Assembly (NCBI GenBank): GCA_903862655.1
Contig: CAIOZA010000006.1
Coordinates: forward strand, 48,431 to 112,430
Reading direction: 5' to 3'
DNA length: 64,000 nucleotides
Origin: an uncultured Ignavibacteria bacterium
GTDB taxonomy: Bacteria > Bacteroidota > Ignavibacteria > Kapaibacteriales > UBA2268
The first letter of the stretch is position 1. Each line of letters opens with the position of its first letter. Positions 28,463 to 37,379 of this stretch are shown one piece after another. Made by a program: the position numbers and the translations under genes. The notes beneath the pieces were generated by a model, which was not told where the DNA came from, made no database searches, and saw only the letters and a list, made by a program, of their open reading frames with translations.

Positions 28463-30319
28463 TTATCCGTTATTTTTTTCTATGACAATTTTATTATAAG
28501 TTTCATCCAGGATATAATCTTTATTTTTTATTGTTTTGATCCACTTACGAATGCAATCAACAAGAACAATGAATACTGAAATAAGTATTGCGGCAGTCAG
28601 CAGAATATTTATTAAACCAACAGTAAACTTCTGTCCATTCTGAAGCATAGGTACATAGATTGTAAATATATTCATGAATCCTGCATAAATTGTTACAAAA
28701 CCGACGAACGTCATTGGTACAGCTGTAACCCATGCGTATCTTACTTTTCCGCGGTTGATGATAAATGTAGTACCGATCACAAGAGCAATTGTGGCTAGTA
28801 GCTGATTAGCCACACCAAACATAGGCCAGATGGTAGCCACACTACCTGTATAGATGAAATATGACCAAGTAAACACAACTATCACACTTGTTATTATTGT
28901 TCCTGGAACCCAGCTGGGTTGTCCGAATTTTGGGTAAAACTTACCAAGAACCTCCTGAAGTACAAATCTTGCTATCCTCGTTCCGGCATCAATAACTGTA
29001 AGAATAAATAATGCTTCGAACATAATCGCAAAATGATACCAATAGGACATCAGCCCCCCCATTCCCGGGATAGATGAGAATATCTGTGCCATTCCTACTG
29101 CAAGCGATACTGCTCCACCTGTTCTGCCTGCAATCTGCTCCCCTACTTCTTTGCTAAGCATCTGAAGATTTGAGGCAGTAAATCCAAGAGATTGTAGTTG
29201 TGGAACCAATGCAGTGAATTTCTCAACCGGTACATTTATCGCAAAATAGTCATAAGGCAGAAGTGATGTCGCGGCTACAAGAGCCAATATACTAACAAAT
29301 CCTTCGACAAGCATTGATCCAAATCCTATGAACTTGATATGCCGTTCACGATCGAGCATTTTTGGAGATGTGCCGGAGCTGACAATGGAATGGAATCCTG
29401 AAATAGCTCCGCATGCAATTGTTATAAACAAATAAGGGAATAATGGTCCTGGTATTATCGGTCCTCCGCCTTTAGTGAAGATCGTGAAAGCAGGCATCTG
29501 AATCGTAGGAGCAACAATGATGACACCAATCCCCAAGAAGAAGACTACACCTATTTTCATAATCGAGCTAAGGTAATCTCTCGGTGATAACAGCATCCAA
29601 ACTGGCAGTACTGAAGCCAGAAGCCCATAGACAGCCAGTGCGATTGTCAAAGTTTTTCTGTCAAGCAGAAATACATGATCCAAAGGTGAACCCGGAATAT
29701 ATTTTCCGAAAATAACAGCCAATGTTAAAAGTGTTGTTCCGATTATTGTGGCTTCTACTGTTCTTCCTGGACGGAATTTGAACATCCACCAGCCCATGAA
29801 GAAAGCTATCGGTATCGTACAGAATATCGTAAATGCTCCCCATGAACTTTCTGCAAGTGCGTTCACGACGACGATCCCTAAGCCTGCAAGAGCCACGATC
29901 ATAATTATCAGTACGGCAAACGAAGTTGTATAACCGCTCAGCTTGCCGACTTCCTTCATTGCTATCTCGACAAGGGACTTTCCGTCATGCCTGATTGATG
30001 CCACAAAGATCACATAATCATGCACAGCTCCGGCGAGAACAGCACCGAGAACCATCCATGCAAAACCAGGGAAATAGCCGAACTGTGCCGCCAACACCGG
30101 TCCCACGAGCGGTCCTGCACCTGCGATAGCTGCAAAATGGTGCCCGAACAGCACCCATTTATTCATTGGATAATAATTATGCTCATCGCGGAACTTATGA
30201 GCAGGAGTATTATTCAAATCATTCAGCACAACCACTTTAGTTACGATGAAAGAATAATAATATCTATATGCCAAAGCGAAAACGGCAAGAGCTATAATCA
30301 AGAGAGGCATTGCGTTCAT
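28463..30319 (-). CDS. cstA: Carbon starvation protein CstA family transporter
   Basis: RDEHNYYPMNKWVLFGHHFAAIAGAGPLVGPVLAAQFGYFPGFAWMVLGAV; polytopic. Confidence 0.92.
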   Translation of the reverse strand: MNAMPLLIIALAVFALAYRYYYSFIVTKVVVLNDLNNTPAHKFRDEHNYYPMNKWVLFGHHFAAIAGAGPLVGPVLAAQFGYFPGFAWMVLGAVLAGAVHDYVIFVASIRHDGKSLVEIAMKEVGKLSGYTTSFAVLIIMIVALAGLGIVVVNALAESSWGAFTIFCTIPIAFFMGWWMFKFRPGRTVEATIIGTTLLTLAVIFGKYIPGSPLDHVFLLDRKTLTIALAVYGLLASVLPVWMLLSPRDYLSSIMKIGVVFFLGIGVIIVAPTIQMPAFTIFTKGGGPIIPGPLFPYLFITIACGAISGFHSIVSSGTSPKMLDRERHIKFIGFGSMLVEGFVSILALVAATSLLPYDYFAINVPVEKFTALVPQLQSLGFTASNLQMLSKEVGEQIAGRTGGAVSLAVGMAQIFSSIPGMGGLMSYWYHFAIMFEALFILTVIDAGTRIARFVLQEVLGKFYPKFGQPSWVPGTIITSVIVVFTWSYFIYTGSVATIWPMFGVANQLLATIALVIGTTFIINRGKVRYAWVTAVPMTFVGFVTIYAGFMNIFTIYVPMLQNGQKFTVGLINILLTAAILISVFIVLVDCIRKWIKTIKNKDYILDETYNKIVIEKNNG

Positions 30320-30471
30320 ATTTACCTCAAACTATATTTTGACTTTAATTTACTATTTATTTAATTATTGAATCAACAAATTTATCAAAATAAATTAAAT
30401 TAATTTGCATTGACTTTTAATTGATTGTAATTTTAATTTTATAATTTTTCCAATTTTAGGAAACTAATTAA

Positions 30472-32118
30472 ATGAAATTTATTGCTCTTTGTATGGTTGC
30501 AATTTTTTCTCTAACTTTTATTTCATGTGAGAAAAATATGCCTGAAAAAAATAAACCCGCATCTCTTGCTTCAGAGCGATTGAAAGCTTTTGCCAAAGTC
30601 GAAATCACTACTGATTTAAGTGGATTAACTGACAACGAAAAGAAAGTCGTCCAACTACTTTCCGAAGCCGGCAAGATTGCCGACGAAATTTACTGGAAGC
30701 AAAATGCCGCCGATGGTATCGCAATCCGCGATTCCCTTGCTAAACTCAAAACACCCGAAGCTGAAGAAATGCTCAGACTTGTTAAAATCTGGTATGGTCC
30801 TTATGATGCCATGTATGACGAAGCAAGATTTGTCGGTAATGGTACCAAAACTAGACCCAAAATGGGCAATCTCTATCCTCAGGACATCACAAAGGAAGAA
30901 TTTGAGAAGTATATACTGGCTAATCCCGATCAAAAAGCTTATCTGGAAAGTCAGTACTCAGTTATCAATCGTGAGGGAAATAAGTTGATTCCGGTTCCAT
31001 ATTATCAGGCTTATCCCGAAATGCTGAAAATAGCGGACCTCATCGACGAAGCCGCGAAATTTGCAGATAATCCTTCATTTAAGAATTATCTAACTCTTCG
31101 TGCCAAAGCCATCAGAACCGATGAGTACTACGAAAGCGATGTGGCATGGATGGACATTAAGAACAGCAATATCGATGTTGTTATAGGTCCTATCGAAAAC
31201 TACACCGATGCTTTGTTCAACTACAAAACAGCATTTGAATGCGTTGTGATGATCCGCGATAAGGAAGCCACAAAAGAACTGGAACTGTTCGAAAATAATA
31301 TTGATAATTTCGAGCATAATCTTCCTTACGACAAGAAGTACATCCGCGAAACAGCAGGTAAAGGGAACATACTCCAGGTTATGAATGTTTATTTCTTCGG
31401 TGGTGACTGCAACTCAGGAACTAAGACTATTGCAGCATCACTACCCAATGACCCGAAAGTTACTGAAACAAAGGGCAGTAAGAAATCAATGTATAAGAAC
31501 ATTATGGAAGCCAAGTTTGATAAAATCGTGAAACTCATTGGAGAAAAACTTCTTGCGCCGGAGCTTGTTCCATTTATTGATAAGAAATGCTTCACAAGTT
31601 TTGTCACTCTTCATGAGGTTTCGCACACACTTGGAAGAGGCTATGTTTTCGGAAACGAATCACTCCAGGTTAGAAAAGCTTTGCAGGAAAGATATTCGGC
31701 TATCGAAGAATTGAAGGCAGACATTCTCGGTATGTACAATCATAAATATCTTTTGGATAATAAACTGATTTCCACAGATGTTTTCAAAAAGACAATCGTC
31801 ACTTACATTGTTGGATTATACAGATCAATCCGTTTCGGTGCAGAAGAAGCTCATGGCAAAGCTAACATCATTCAGCTGAACTATCTCTTCGAAGCAGGAG
31901 CAATCAAGTTCGACAAGAACGGCAAGCTGACTTATGACGACAATTTGTTTATGGTGAAAGTTGCCGAGCTGGCTGGCAAGGTATTGACATTGCAGGCTGA
32001 AGGCGATTACAAAGCAGCTGGAGACATGATAGCAAAATATGCAAAAATGACAGATGAGACTAAGAAACTCTTAGGATCATTGACAGATGTGCCAAGAGAT
32101 ATAGACAATCAGAAATAA
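30472..32118 (+). CDS. M49 (dipeptidyl-peptidase III)-like metallopeptidase, lipoprotein
   Basis: Lipobox SLTFISC; HEVSHTLGRG; EELKADILGMYNH. Confidence 0.75.
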   Translation: MKFIALCMVAIFSLTFISCEKNMPEKNKPASLASERLKAFAKVEITTDLSGLTDNEKKVVQLLSEAGKIADEIYWKQNAADGIAIRDSLAKLKTPEAEEMLRLVKIWYGPYDAMYDEARFVGNGTKTRPKMGNLYPQDITKEEFEKYILANPDQKAYLESQYSVINREGNKLIPVPYYQAYPEMLKIADLIDEAAKFADNPSFKNYLTLRAKAIRTDEYYESDVAWMDIKNSNIDVVIGPIENYTDALFNYKTAFECVVMIRDKEATKELELFENNIDNFEHNLPYDKKYIRETAGKGNILQVMNVYFFGGDCNSGTKTIAASLPNDPKVTETKGSKKSMYKNIMEAKFDKIVKLIGEKLLAPELVPFIDKKCFTSFVTLHEVSHTLGRGYVFGNESLQVRKALQERYSAIEELKADILGMYNHKYLLDNKLISTDVFKKTIVTYIVGLYRSIRFGAEEAHGKANIIQLNYLFEAGAIKFDKNGKLTYDDNLFMVKVAELAGKVLTLQAEGDYKAAGDMIAKYAKMTDETKKLLGSLTDVPRDIDNQK

Positions 32119-32140
32119 ATTTAAGAGTCATTCTGTTTAT

Positions 32141-32262
32141 GAGATTGTGTGAAAACAACGATTTTGTCATTCTGAGGGAGCGAAGCGACTGTGAGTTCCG
32201 AAGGACTGCGTAGCGCATCCAGGATTCATATGGACTAGATTCCTCACTACGTTCGGAATGAC
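32141..32262. repeat. Dispersed ~120-bp repeat (copy; also 59285-59400, partial at 21768-21805)
   Basis: GAGATTGTGTGAAAA...GTCATTCTGAGGGAGCGAAGCGAC...GTTCGGAATGAC shared with 59285 region. Confidence 0.7.
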
Positions 32263-32380
32263 GGCTATAAAATACTTTACTCACAGTAATACATGCAGGA
32301 ATCTATTGATTTTGTTAAATTAAAGATTTATAGCTTTTTTAACGATAATGATTATAATGTATTCGTATTAATACAATTAG

Positions 32381-32450
32381 ATTCCTGCATACGCAGGAAT
32401 GACAAATGGTTAGAGCCGAATACAGATCAATTCCTGCATACGCGGGAATT
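32381..32450. repeat. Two copies of the ATTCCTGCATACGCAGGAAT palindromic repeat
   Basis: ATTCCTGC-ATAC-GCAGGAAT at 32381-32400; AATTCCTGCATACGCGGGAATT near 32429-32450; related copy at 49307-49324. Confidence 0.75.
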
Positions 32451-32499
32451 GCTAAACAAAGTTTCTTATAAATAAAGAAAAAACGAGAAAGGAACCGGC

Positions 32500-33573
32500 A
32501 TGGCTGGTATTGAAATTCAATTAACTGATAAGAGCAGAATTAACGATCCAAATTGGAATGAACTTGGGTTTGGCAGATACTTCTCTGATCACATGTTTAT
32601 CACTAGATACACAAAGGGAGAATGGGACAATGGCGAGATTCTGCCCTACGGTCCTCTTCTGATTGAGCCCGGAATGTGTACCTTGCACTATGGACAAACC
32701 ATTTTTGAGGGATTAAAAGCATTCCGCGATGTTCGCGGTGGAGCCAATCTCTTCCGTCCAATTATGAATGCACGCAGACTCAACAATTCTGCGGACAGAC
32801 TCTGCATACCAAGATATGACGAACTGAAGCTTATCGATTCAATGATTGAATTGATAAAAATTGACAAAAACTGGATTCCAAAAGTAAAAGGACAGTCACT
32901 CTACATACGCCCGGTAGCTTTCGGTTCGGGTAATTTCTTAGGTGTTCAGGCTTCCGAATCATACATTTTGTGCGTGATGACATCGCCTGTGTCATCCTAC
33001 TATCCGGAAGGTCTCAACCCCGTCAGAATAATGATTGCCGATGATTATGTACGTGCAGTCCGTGGTGGACTTGGCTCAGCAAAAACTGCCGCAAACTACG
33101 CGGCATCACTGCTAGCCGCCAAAAAAGCAAAGGAAAAGGGCTTTGCTCAGGTTCTGTGGCTCGATGGCGTATCGCGCGAATTCGTCGATGAGGTTGGTGC
33201 TATGAATATTATGTTCGTCATCGATAATGAACTGATCACACCTCCACTCACTCAGGATTCAATACTAGCCGGTGTAACTCGCGACACAGTCCTTACTCTT
33301 GCCAAAGAATGGGGAATGAAGGTATCCGAGCGTTCAATCACAATGAATGATGTAGACAATGCCAACCACGCTGGAACATTGCAGGAAGTATTCGGAACTG
33401 GTACTGCTGCCGTGATTTCACCGGTTGGGGTGCTAAATTTCAAGAATGAGGATATAGTAGTTAATGGCAACAAAATCGGACCGGTAGCACAGAAGATGTA
33501 CGATTACATAACAGGTATTCAGTGCGGTGAGATTGAAGACACTCACAACTGGAATGTGCATTTCGATTTATAG
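32500..33573 (+). CDS. ilvE: Branched-chain amino acid aminotransferase
   Basis: HYGQTIFEGLKAFR...RMNARRL; YIRPVAFG; GGLGSAKTAANYAASLLA; EVFGTGTAAVISPVG. Confidence 0.95.
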   Translation: MAGIEIQLTDKSRINDPNWNELGFGRYFSDHMFITRYTKGEWDNGEILPYGPLLIEPGMCTLHYGQTIFEGLKAFRDVRGGANLFRPIMNARRLNNSADRLCIPRYDELKLIDSMIELIKIDKNWIPKVKGQSLYIRPVAFGSGNFLGVQASESYILCVMTSPVSSYYPEGLNPVRIMIADDYVRAVRGGLGSAKTAANYAASLLAAKKAKEKGFAQVLWLDGVSREFVDEVGAMNIMFVIDNELITPPLTQDSILAGVTRDTVLTLAKEWGMKVSERSITMNDVDNANHAGTLQEVFGTGTAAVISPVGVLNFKNEDIVVNGNKIGPVAQKMYDYITGIQCGEIEDTHNWNVHFDL

Positions 33574-33595
33574 AATAAATATGTTTTTAATTTTT

Positions 33596-33633
33596 AGATG
33601 TCCAACACCTCAAAGGTGTTGGACATCTTTTTT
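33596..33633 (+). terminator. Strong terminator or REP-like hairpin after ilvE
   Basis: AGATGTCCAACACCT-CAA-AGGTGTTGGACATCT then TTTTT; 15-bp perfect stem. Confidence 0.8.
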
Positions 33634-33732
33634 ATTATTTCTGAATCGAAGATGCTGAATTTGAATAACCTCGAGCGAACCTGTGGGAATGAATGCATAT
33701 TCTCCGGTAAGTATTGCAACCGCTTTTTGGTA

Positions 33733-33754
33733 GGTCAATCAGCCTTGATTGACC
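33733..33754. repeat. REP-like hairpin
   Basis: GGTCAATCA-GCCT-TGATTGACC. Confidence 0.7.
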
Positions 33755-33780
33755 ATGTATTTCCTAATTCAACAACAGCT

Positions 33781-33800
33781 GACAATCAAGGATGATTGTC
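33781..33800. repeat. REP-like hairpin, same family as 33733-33754 in opposite orientation
   Basis: GACAATCA-AGGA-TGATTGTC. Confidence 0.7.
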
Positions 33801-33821
33801 CCACGATTTTTCCTACTCCCC

Positions 33822-33930
33822 CTCCACAATCTTAATTTCTTCTTCTGTTAGGTCGTAGAGCTGATAGACAAGTCTGTCGATTTTCTTGTAGGTGCTGCGA
33901 TGAACTGCTCTATCTGCTTGCATGTGAATA
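33822..33930 (-). pseudogene. Decayed duplicate of the restriction-modification gene 3' end
   Basis: 33822-33889 matches 34501-34568 at 64/68 positions; encodes YKKIDRLVYQLYDLTEEEIKIVEG vs DKKIDRLVYQLYDLTEEEIMIVEG. Confidence 0.85.
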
Positions 33931-34431
33931 TTATTTGTTGTATTCATCATCTTCCCAATTCAATGGATTGAATTCTATATATTTTCTTATTTCGTATAAT
34001 TCTTTGTCGTTTCTTATTATATGTTCGTAAAATGAACGTTGCCAAACGGAAGAACCAGTGGTATTATGAAATATATTTATGCGTTTTGAAGAAAATGTTT
34101 TTAATTGTCTGACAATTTCGGTCAAATCTTGTTTTGTAGGGGCGGATTCTAAACCCGCCCTTATTGAATTTTCAATAATAAGGATTAGATGCAAATGATT
34201 GGGCATAATGGAATAGTAATCTAAGTTGATATTAGAATTGTGTTTTTTGAGATTATTCAATACTTCCTTTACAATCTCACCATTACCGTTCAAATACATT
34301 TGTCCTTCTATAATCTTCCCAAGCAGGCATCTTCTGTCTTTTGCACAAATAGTTACAAAATAATAACCAGGCAGGGAATAATCATATTCCTTCAAGCGTA
34401 AAGATTTTCGTATGGGTATTGTTTTTTTCAT
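33931..34431 (-). CDS. REP-associated tyrosine transposase (RAYT, Y1_Tnp/TnpA_REP family)
   Basis: GYYFVTICAKDRRCLLG; MPNHLHLILII (HUH); LKTFSSKRIN; SVWQRSFYEHIIRNDKELYEIRKYIEFNPLNW. Confidence 0.9.
   Translation of the reverse strand: MKKTIPIRKSLRLKEYDYSLPGYYFVTICAKDRRCLLGKIIEGQMYLNGNGEIVKEVLNNLKKHNSNINLDYYSIMPNHLHLILIIENSIRAGLESAPTKQDLTEIVRQLKTFSSKRINIFHNTTGSSVWQRSFYEHIIRNDKELYEIRKYIEFNPLNWEDDEYNK
34135..34160. repeat. REP-like palindrome inside the RAYT ORF
   Basis: TGTAGGGGCGGATTCTAAACCCGCCC, encodes part of NSIRAGLESAPTKQD in the ORF. Confidence 0.7.
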
Positions 34432-34451
34432 ATATTTTTATTCATGTAGTA

Positions 34452-34479
34452 TCGGGCGGGTTTGGAACCCGCCCCTACA
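34452..34479. repeat. REP-like palindrome between RAYT and RM gene, opposite orientation to the in-ORF copy
   Basis: CGGGCGGGTTTGGAACCCGCCCCTACA (reverse complement TGTAGGGGCGGGTTCCAAACCCGCCCG). Confidence 0.75.
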
Positions 34480-34491
34480 AAATTCAATTAA

Positions 34492-37311
34492 TTATTCTCC
34501 CTCCACAATCATAATTTCTTCTTCAGTCAAGTCGTAGAGCTGATAGACAAGTCTGTCGATTTTCTTGTCCGTATATTCTATTCTGGCTTTTAGTTGCTCT
34601 TTCTGCTCGGGTAGTGTGGAATTTTGCAAATCTTTATTGAGCTGGAGCATTGTATCTACTAATGAAACTAATTCCTTTTTTAAATTCGGGAACAAATTAT
34701 TGTAAATTATCAAATCTTTTATAGGTAGCTTAGCAAGCTGATTAGTTCTGATTTTTGAAAATGCTCCAACAGTTAAATTAAGAGCAATTAGTTTTATATA
34801 ATAATTTGCAAGATTTGAATTTATTATTGCTAATAAATATTTCAAATTATCTTGAGTATTTTCCACAGATTCTTTCAGATATATTGAATATAAAGAACTT
34901 AAAAAATATCTATGTTCAAAATCAAGTGTAGCAATAATTCGATTTGATGTTTCCCGTATAGCTATTTTATTAGTTTCATAAAATGATTTATTTTTCCAAT
35001 TCCTTGCTAACCATTCCCCATATTTGATAAATACATCATATTCCAGAGTACAGAATCTCTGAATCGATTTACCCCTTAATGATTTTTTCCAGTTTTCATC
35101 TTGCAACATCTCAGATTTAATGACATACTGTTTATCATCTCCTGTTTTTATACATTGTCTTATGAAACATAATTCACCAAGTTTTTTGCTTTGATTTTCC
35201 ATTTTATTAATTAATAAACTAGCATTCTCATTAACAAAGATATCAATTACATTATTTTCTTTATCCAAAATATCGATTTGTGAAATTGAAAAAATTTCAT
35301 TTTTATTAAGGAACTCAATAGAATTAACTTGATTTTGGATTTCGATTTGATTACTTAAATTTGTTTCATTTGTGATTATTATTATGCATGTTTTTATTGT
35401 TGGTAATGAAAAAACTGGAATCGAAAAATTAACAATTTTATTTATAGAAATATTTTGTAATAAGTATTCTCTTAATTTTCTCGAGTAAACGTTTGTTAAG
35501 ATCGGACTTGGAATAATTAAACCAAGTTTGCTGTTTTGATTATTTAAAAGTGATATTGACTTTTCAATGAATAACTCAAAATTATCAAATCTTCCCTCAA
35601 CAGTTTTGTACTCAGAAATAAAGTATTGTTTTAGGATTAAATCATAAACTGCACCATACGGTGGATTCCCAATAACAGCATCGAAACCACCCTGCTTGAA
35701 CACTTCCGGGAATGCACTCTGCCAGTTGAATGGCTTGACTTTCTTTTCGATATTCGGTTCGAAGTCCAGTTGATTGTCATAGAAATCAATATCTATCAAG
35801 CTATTGCCACTTTTGATATTGTTGTCCAGTGTTGGCAGAATCCTCTCATGCAAAAGTGAAAGCTGATTGTTTATCGAGGCTTCTGTTTCACCTTCCATCG
35901 CTTTGAGCATCAATGAAAGCTTTGTTACTTCGACAGCGTTGGTGTCAATATCGACACCGAAAATATTATTGATTAGAATCTGTTTCTTGATTGATGTTGT
36001 TAAGTTTCCATCGGGTGTCAGCACTTTATCTTTTTTCTTCGTTTCATCATTTTGATAATACGACCTATGCCAATCCAGCAGGAACTGATAAGCACCGAGC
36101 AGGAATGAACCTGAACCGCACGCAGGATCGCAGATTTTGATTTTGCTTACATCTTCGGGAGTTTTATCCTCAACGAGCTTGCCGACAGTGTTCTTAACAA
36201 TATAATCCACGATATACTGAGGAGTATAGTAAACACCGCCTGCTTTGCGGACTTCAGGCTTTTCTTCGATTTTGATGCGATGTCCGGGAGTTATGCGGAT
36301 AACTTTGCCCAGATACTGTTCGTAGGAATGACCGAGAATTTCAACAGGAATCACGGAGAACTCATAAGGACTTTTGGGATAGTACATCTCTTCGATGATT
36401 GTTTTCAAAGTCTTATCGTCGATGCTCAGACTATCTGTGATTGTATCCTTCTTGTAATCGAAAAGACCGGAATTGTACTTCTGGTCAGCAGAGTGAAACA
36501 GCACTTTAAGATTATCATAAACATTCGAACCGAGTGATTTCTGAAGCTGTCCCTCAAGCTCTACACCTCTATCTTCGCAGATACGAAGAAATATTATTCT
36601 GTCAATAATCTTCTGAAGCGAGTAATTGAGTTCATCCTCACCGATTGAATTATTACGGTTAACAATATTGCGAGCAAGAATATCTCTCCAGCTATCGAGC
36701 GATTTTAAGAACTCAGCATCTACACCGGTTGTGCCTTTCTTGCCTTTGTTCGAACTGATATATTTATCGAAACTGCCCTTTAGTACTTGCTCTTTTGAGA
36801 ATGTATCCCAAAGGAAATCAATTTCGGATAGATAATCTTTAAAATTTAGATATTTGATTCTTGAAACCGACGCCCTGTCTGTTGGTGCAGGTTTAACTGT
36901 GCAATCATAAATAGATAATTCTTCGAAGTCTGTAATGATGGAAATCGGCATCTTCGCACTCCAGCCATATCTACGAAGCTGGTACGCAGGATCAATAGCA
37001 TCCTTGATGTCCACACTGGGCTTCTTGGCTTCCACAAAGAATTTACGCTGACCGTAAACAGTGAAGCAATAGTCTGGTGCTTTGGTGCTAAGTCCTACTT
37101 TCAACCTATCTTCATGAATAACTTCGCGATAACTTTCAGCAAGTCCGGCACGATTGTTAATATCCCATCCCAGAGCCTCAAAGAATGGATTTATGAAATC
37201 ATTCCTCGTCTGAGTCTCATTGTAAATCCCAGCCTTATATTCTTTGATGTGATAATCGAATCGTTCGATTAACTGACCAATAACATCGATAGACTGTTGT
37301 TTAGATTGCAT
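34492..37311 (-). CDS. Type II/IIG-like restriction-modification enzyme (Eco57I-type methylase with TaqI-like specificity region)
   Basis: KICDPACGSGSFLLGAYQFLLDW; FDAVIGNPPYGAVYD; N-terminal nuclease-like region (RNDFINPFFEALGWD...YCFTVYGQRKFFVEAKKPSVDI). Confidence 0.9.
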   Translation of the reverse strand: MQSKQQSIDVIGQLIERFDYHIKEYKAGIYNETQTRNDFINPFFEALGWDINNRAGLAESYREVIHEDRLKVGLSTKAPDYCFTVYGQRKFFVEAKKPSVDIKDAIDPAYQLRRYGWSAKMPISIITDFEELSIYDCTVKPAPTDRASVSRIKYLNFKDYLSEIDFLWDTFSKEQVLKGSFDKYISSNKGKKGTTGVDAEFLKSLDSWRDILARNIVNRNNSIGEDELNYSLQKIIDRIIFLRICEDRGVELEGQLQKSLGSNVYDNLKVLFHSADQKYNSGLFDYKKDTITDSLSIDDKTLKTIIEEMYYPKSPYEFSVIPVEILGHSYEQYLGKVIRITPGHRIKIEEKPEVRKAGGVYYTPQYIVDYIVKNTVGKLVEDKTPEDVSKIKICDPACGSGSFLLGAYQFLLDWHRSYYQNDETKKKDKVLTPDGNLTTSIKKQILINNIFGVDIDTNAVEVTKLSLMLKAMEGETEASINNQLSLLHERILPTLDNNIKSGNSLIDIDFYDNQLDFEPNIEKKVKPFNWQSAFPEVFKQGGFDAVIGNPPYGAVYDLILKQYFISEYKTVEGRFDNFELFIEKSISLLNNQNSKLGLIIPSPILTNVYSRKLREYLLQNISINKIVNFSIPVFSLPTIKTCIIIITNETNLSNQIEIQNQVNSIEFLNKNEIFSISQIDILDKENNVIDIFVNENASLLINKMENQSKKLGELCFIRQCIKTGDDKQYVIKSEMLQDENWKKSLRGKSIQRFCTLEYDVFIKYGEWLARNWKNKSFYETNKIAIRETSNRIIATLDFEHRYFLSSLYSIYLKESVENTQDNLKYLLAIINSNLANYYIKLIALNLTVGAFSKIRTNQLAKLPIKDLIIYNNLFPNLKKELVSLVDTMLQLNKDLQNSTLPEQKEQLKARIEYTDKKIDRLVYQLYDLTEEEIMIVEGE

Positions 37312-37379
37312 AATTAATTTTAGAATTCATTTGGTATAACAAAGTTATTAGTATTATTTTTTCTTTTGTTTTTAATCGT

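Noticed and set aside
32060-32475. Small ORFs 32060-32284 (-) and 32293-32475 (+)
   Set aside because: Translate the 120-bp dispersed repeat and the ATTCCTGC palindromes (e.g. 'SRHSERSEES', 'DSCIRRNDK').
33598-33795. 65-aa plus-strand ORF after ilvE
   Set aside because: Built from terminator/REP hairpins; no protein-like features.
33596-33800. CRISPR-like repetition near ilvE/RAYT
   Set aside because: Hairpins are few, irregularly spaced and different in sequence; no repeat-spacer periodicity or cas genes.
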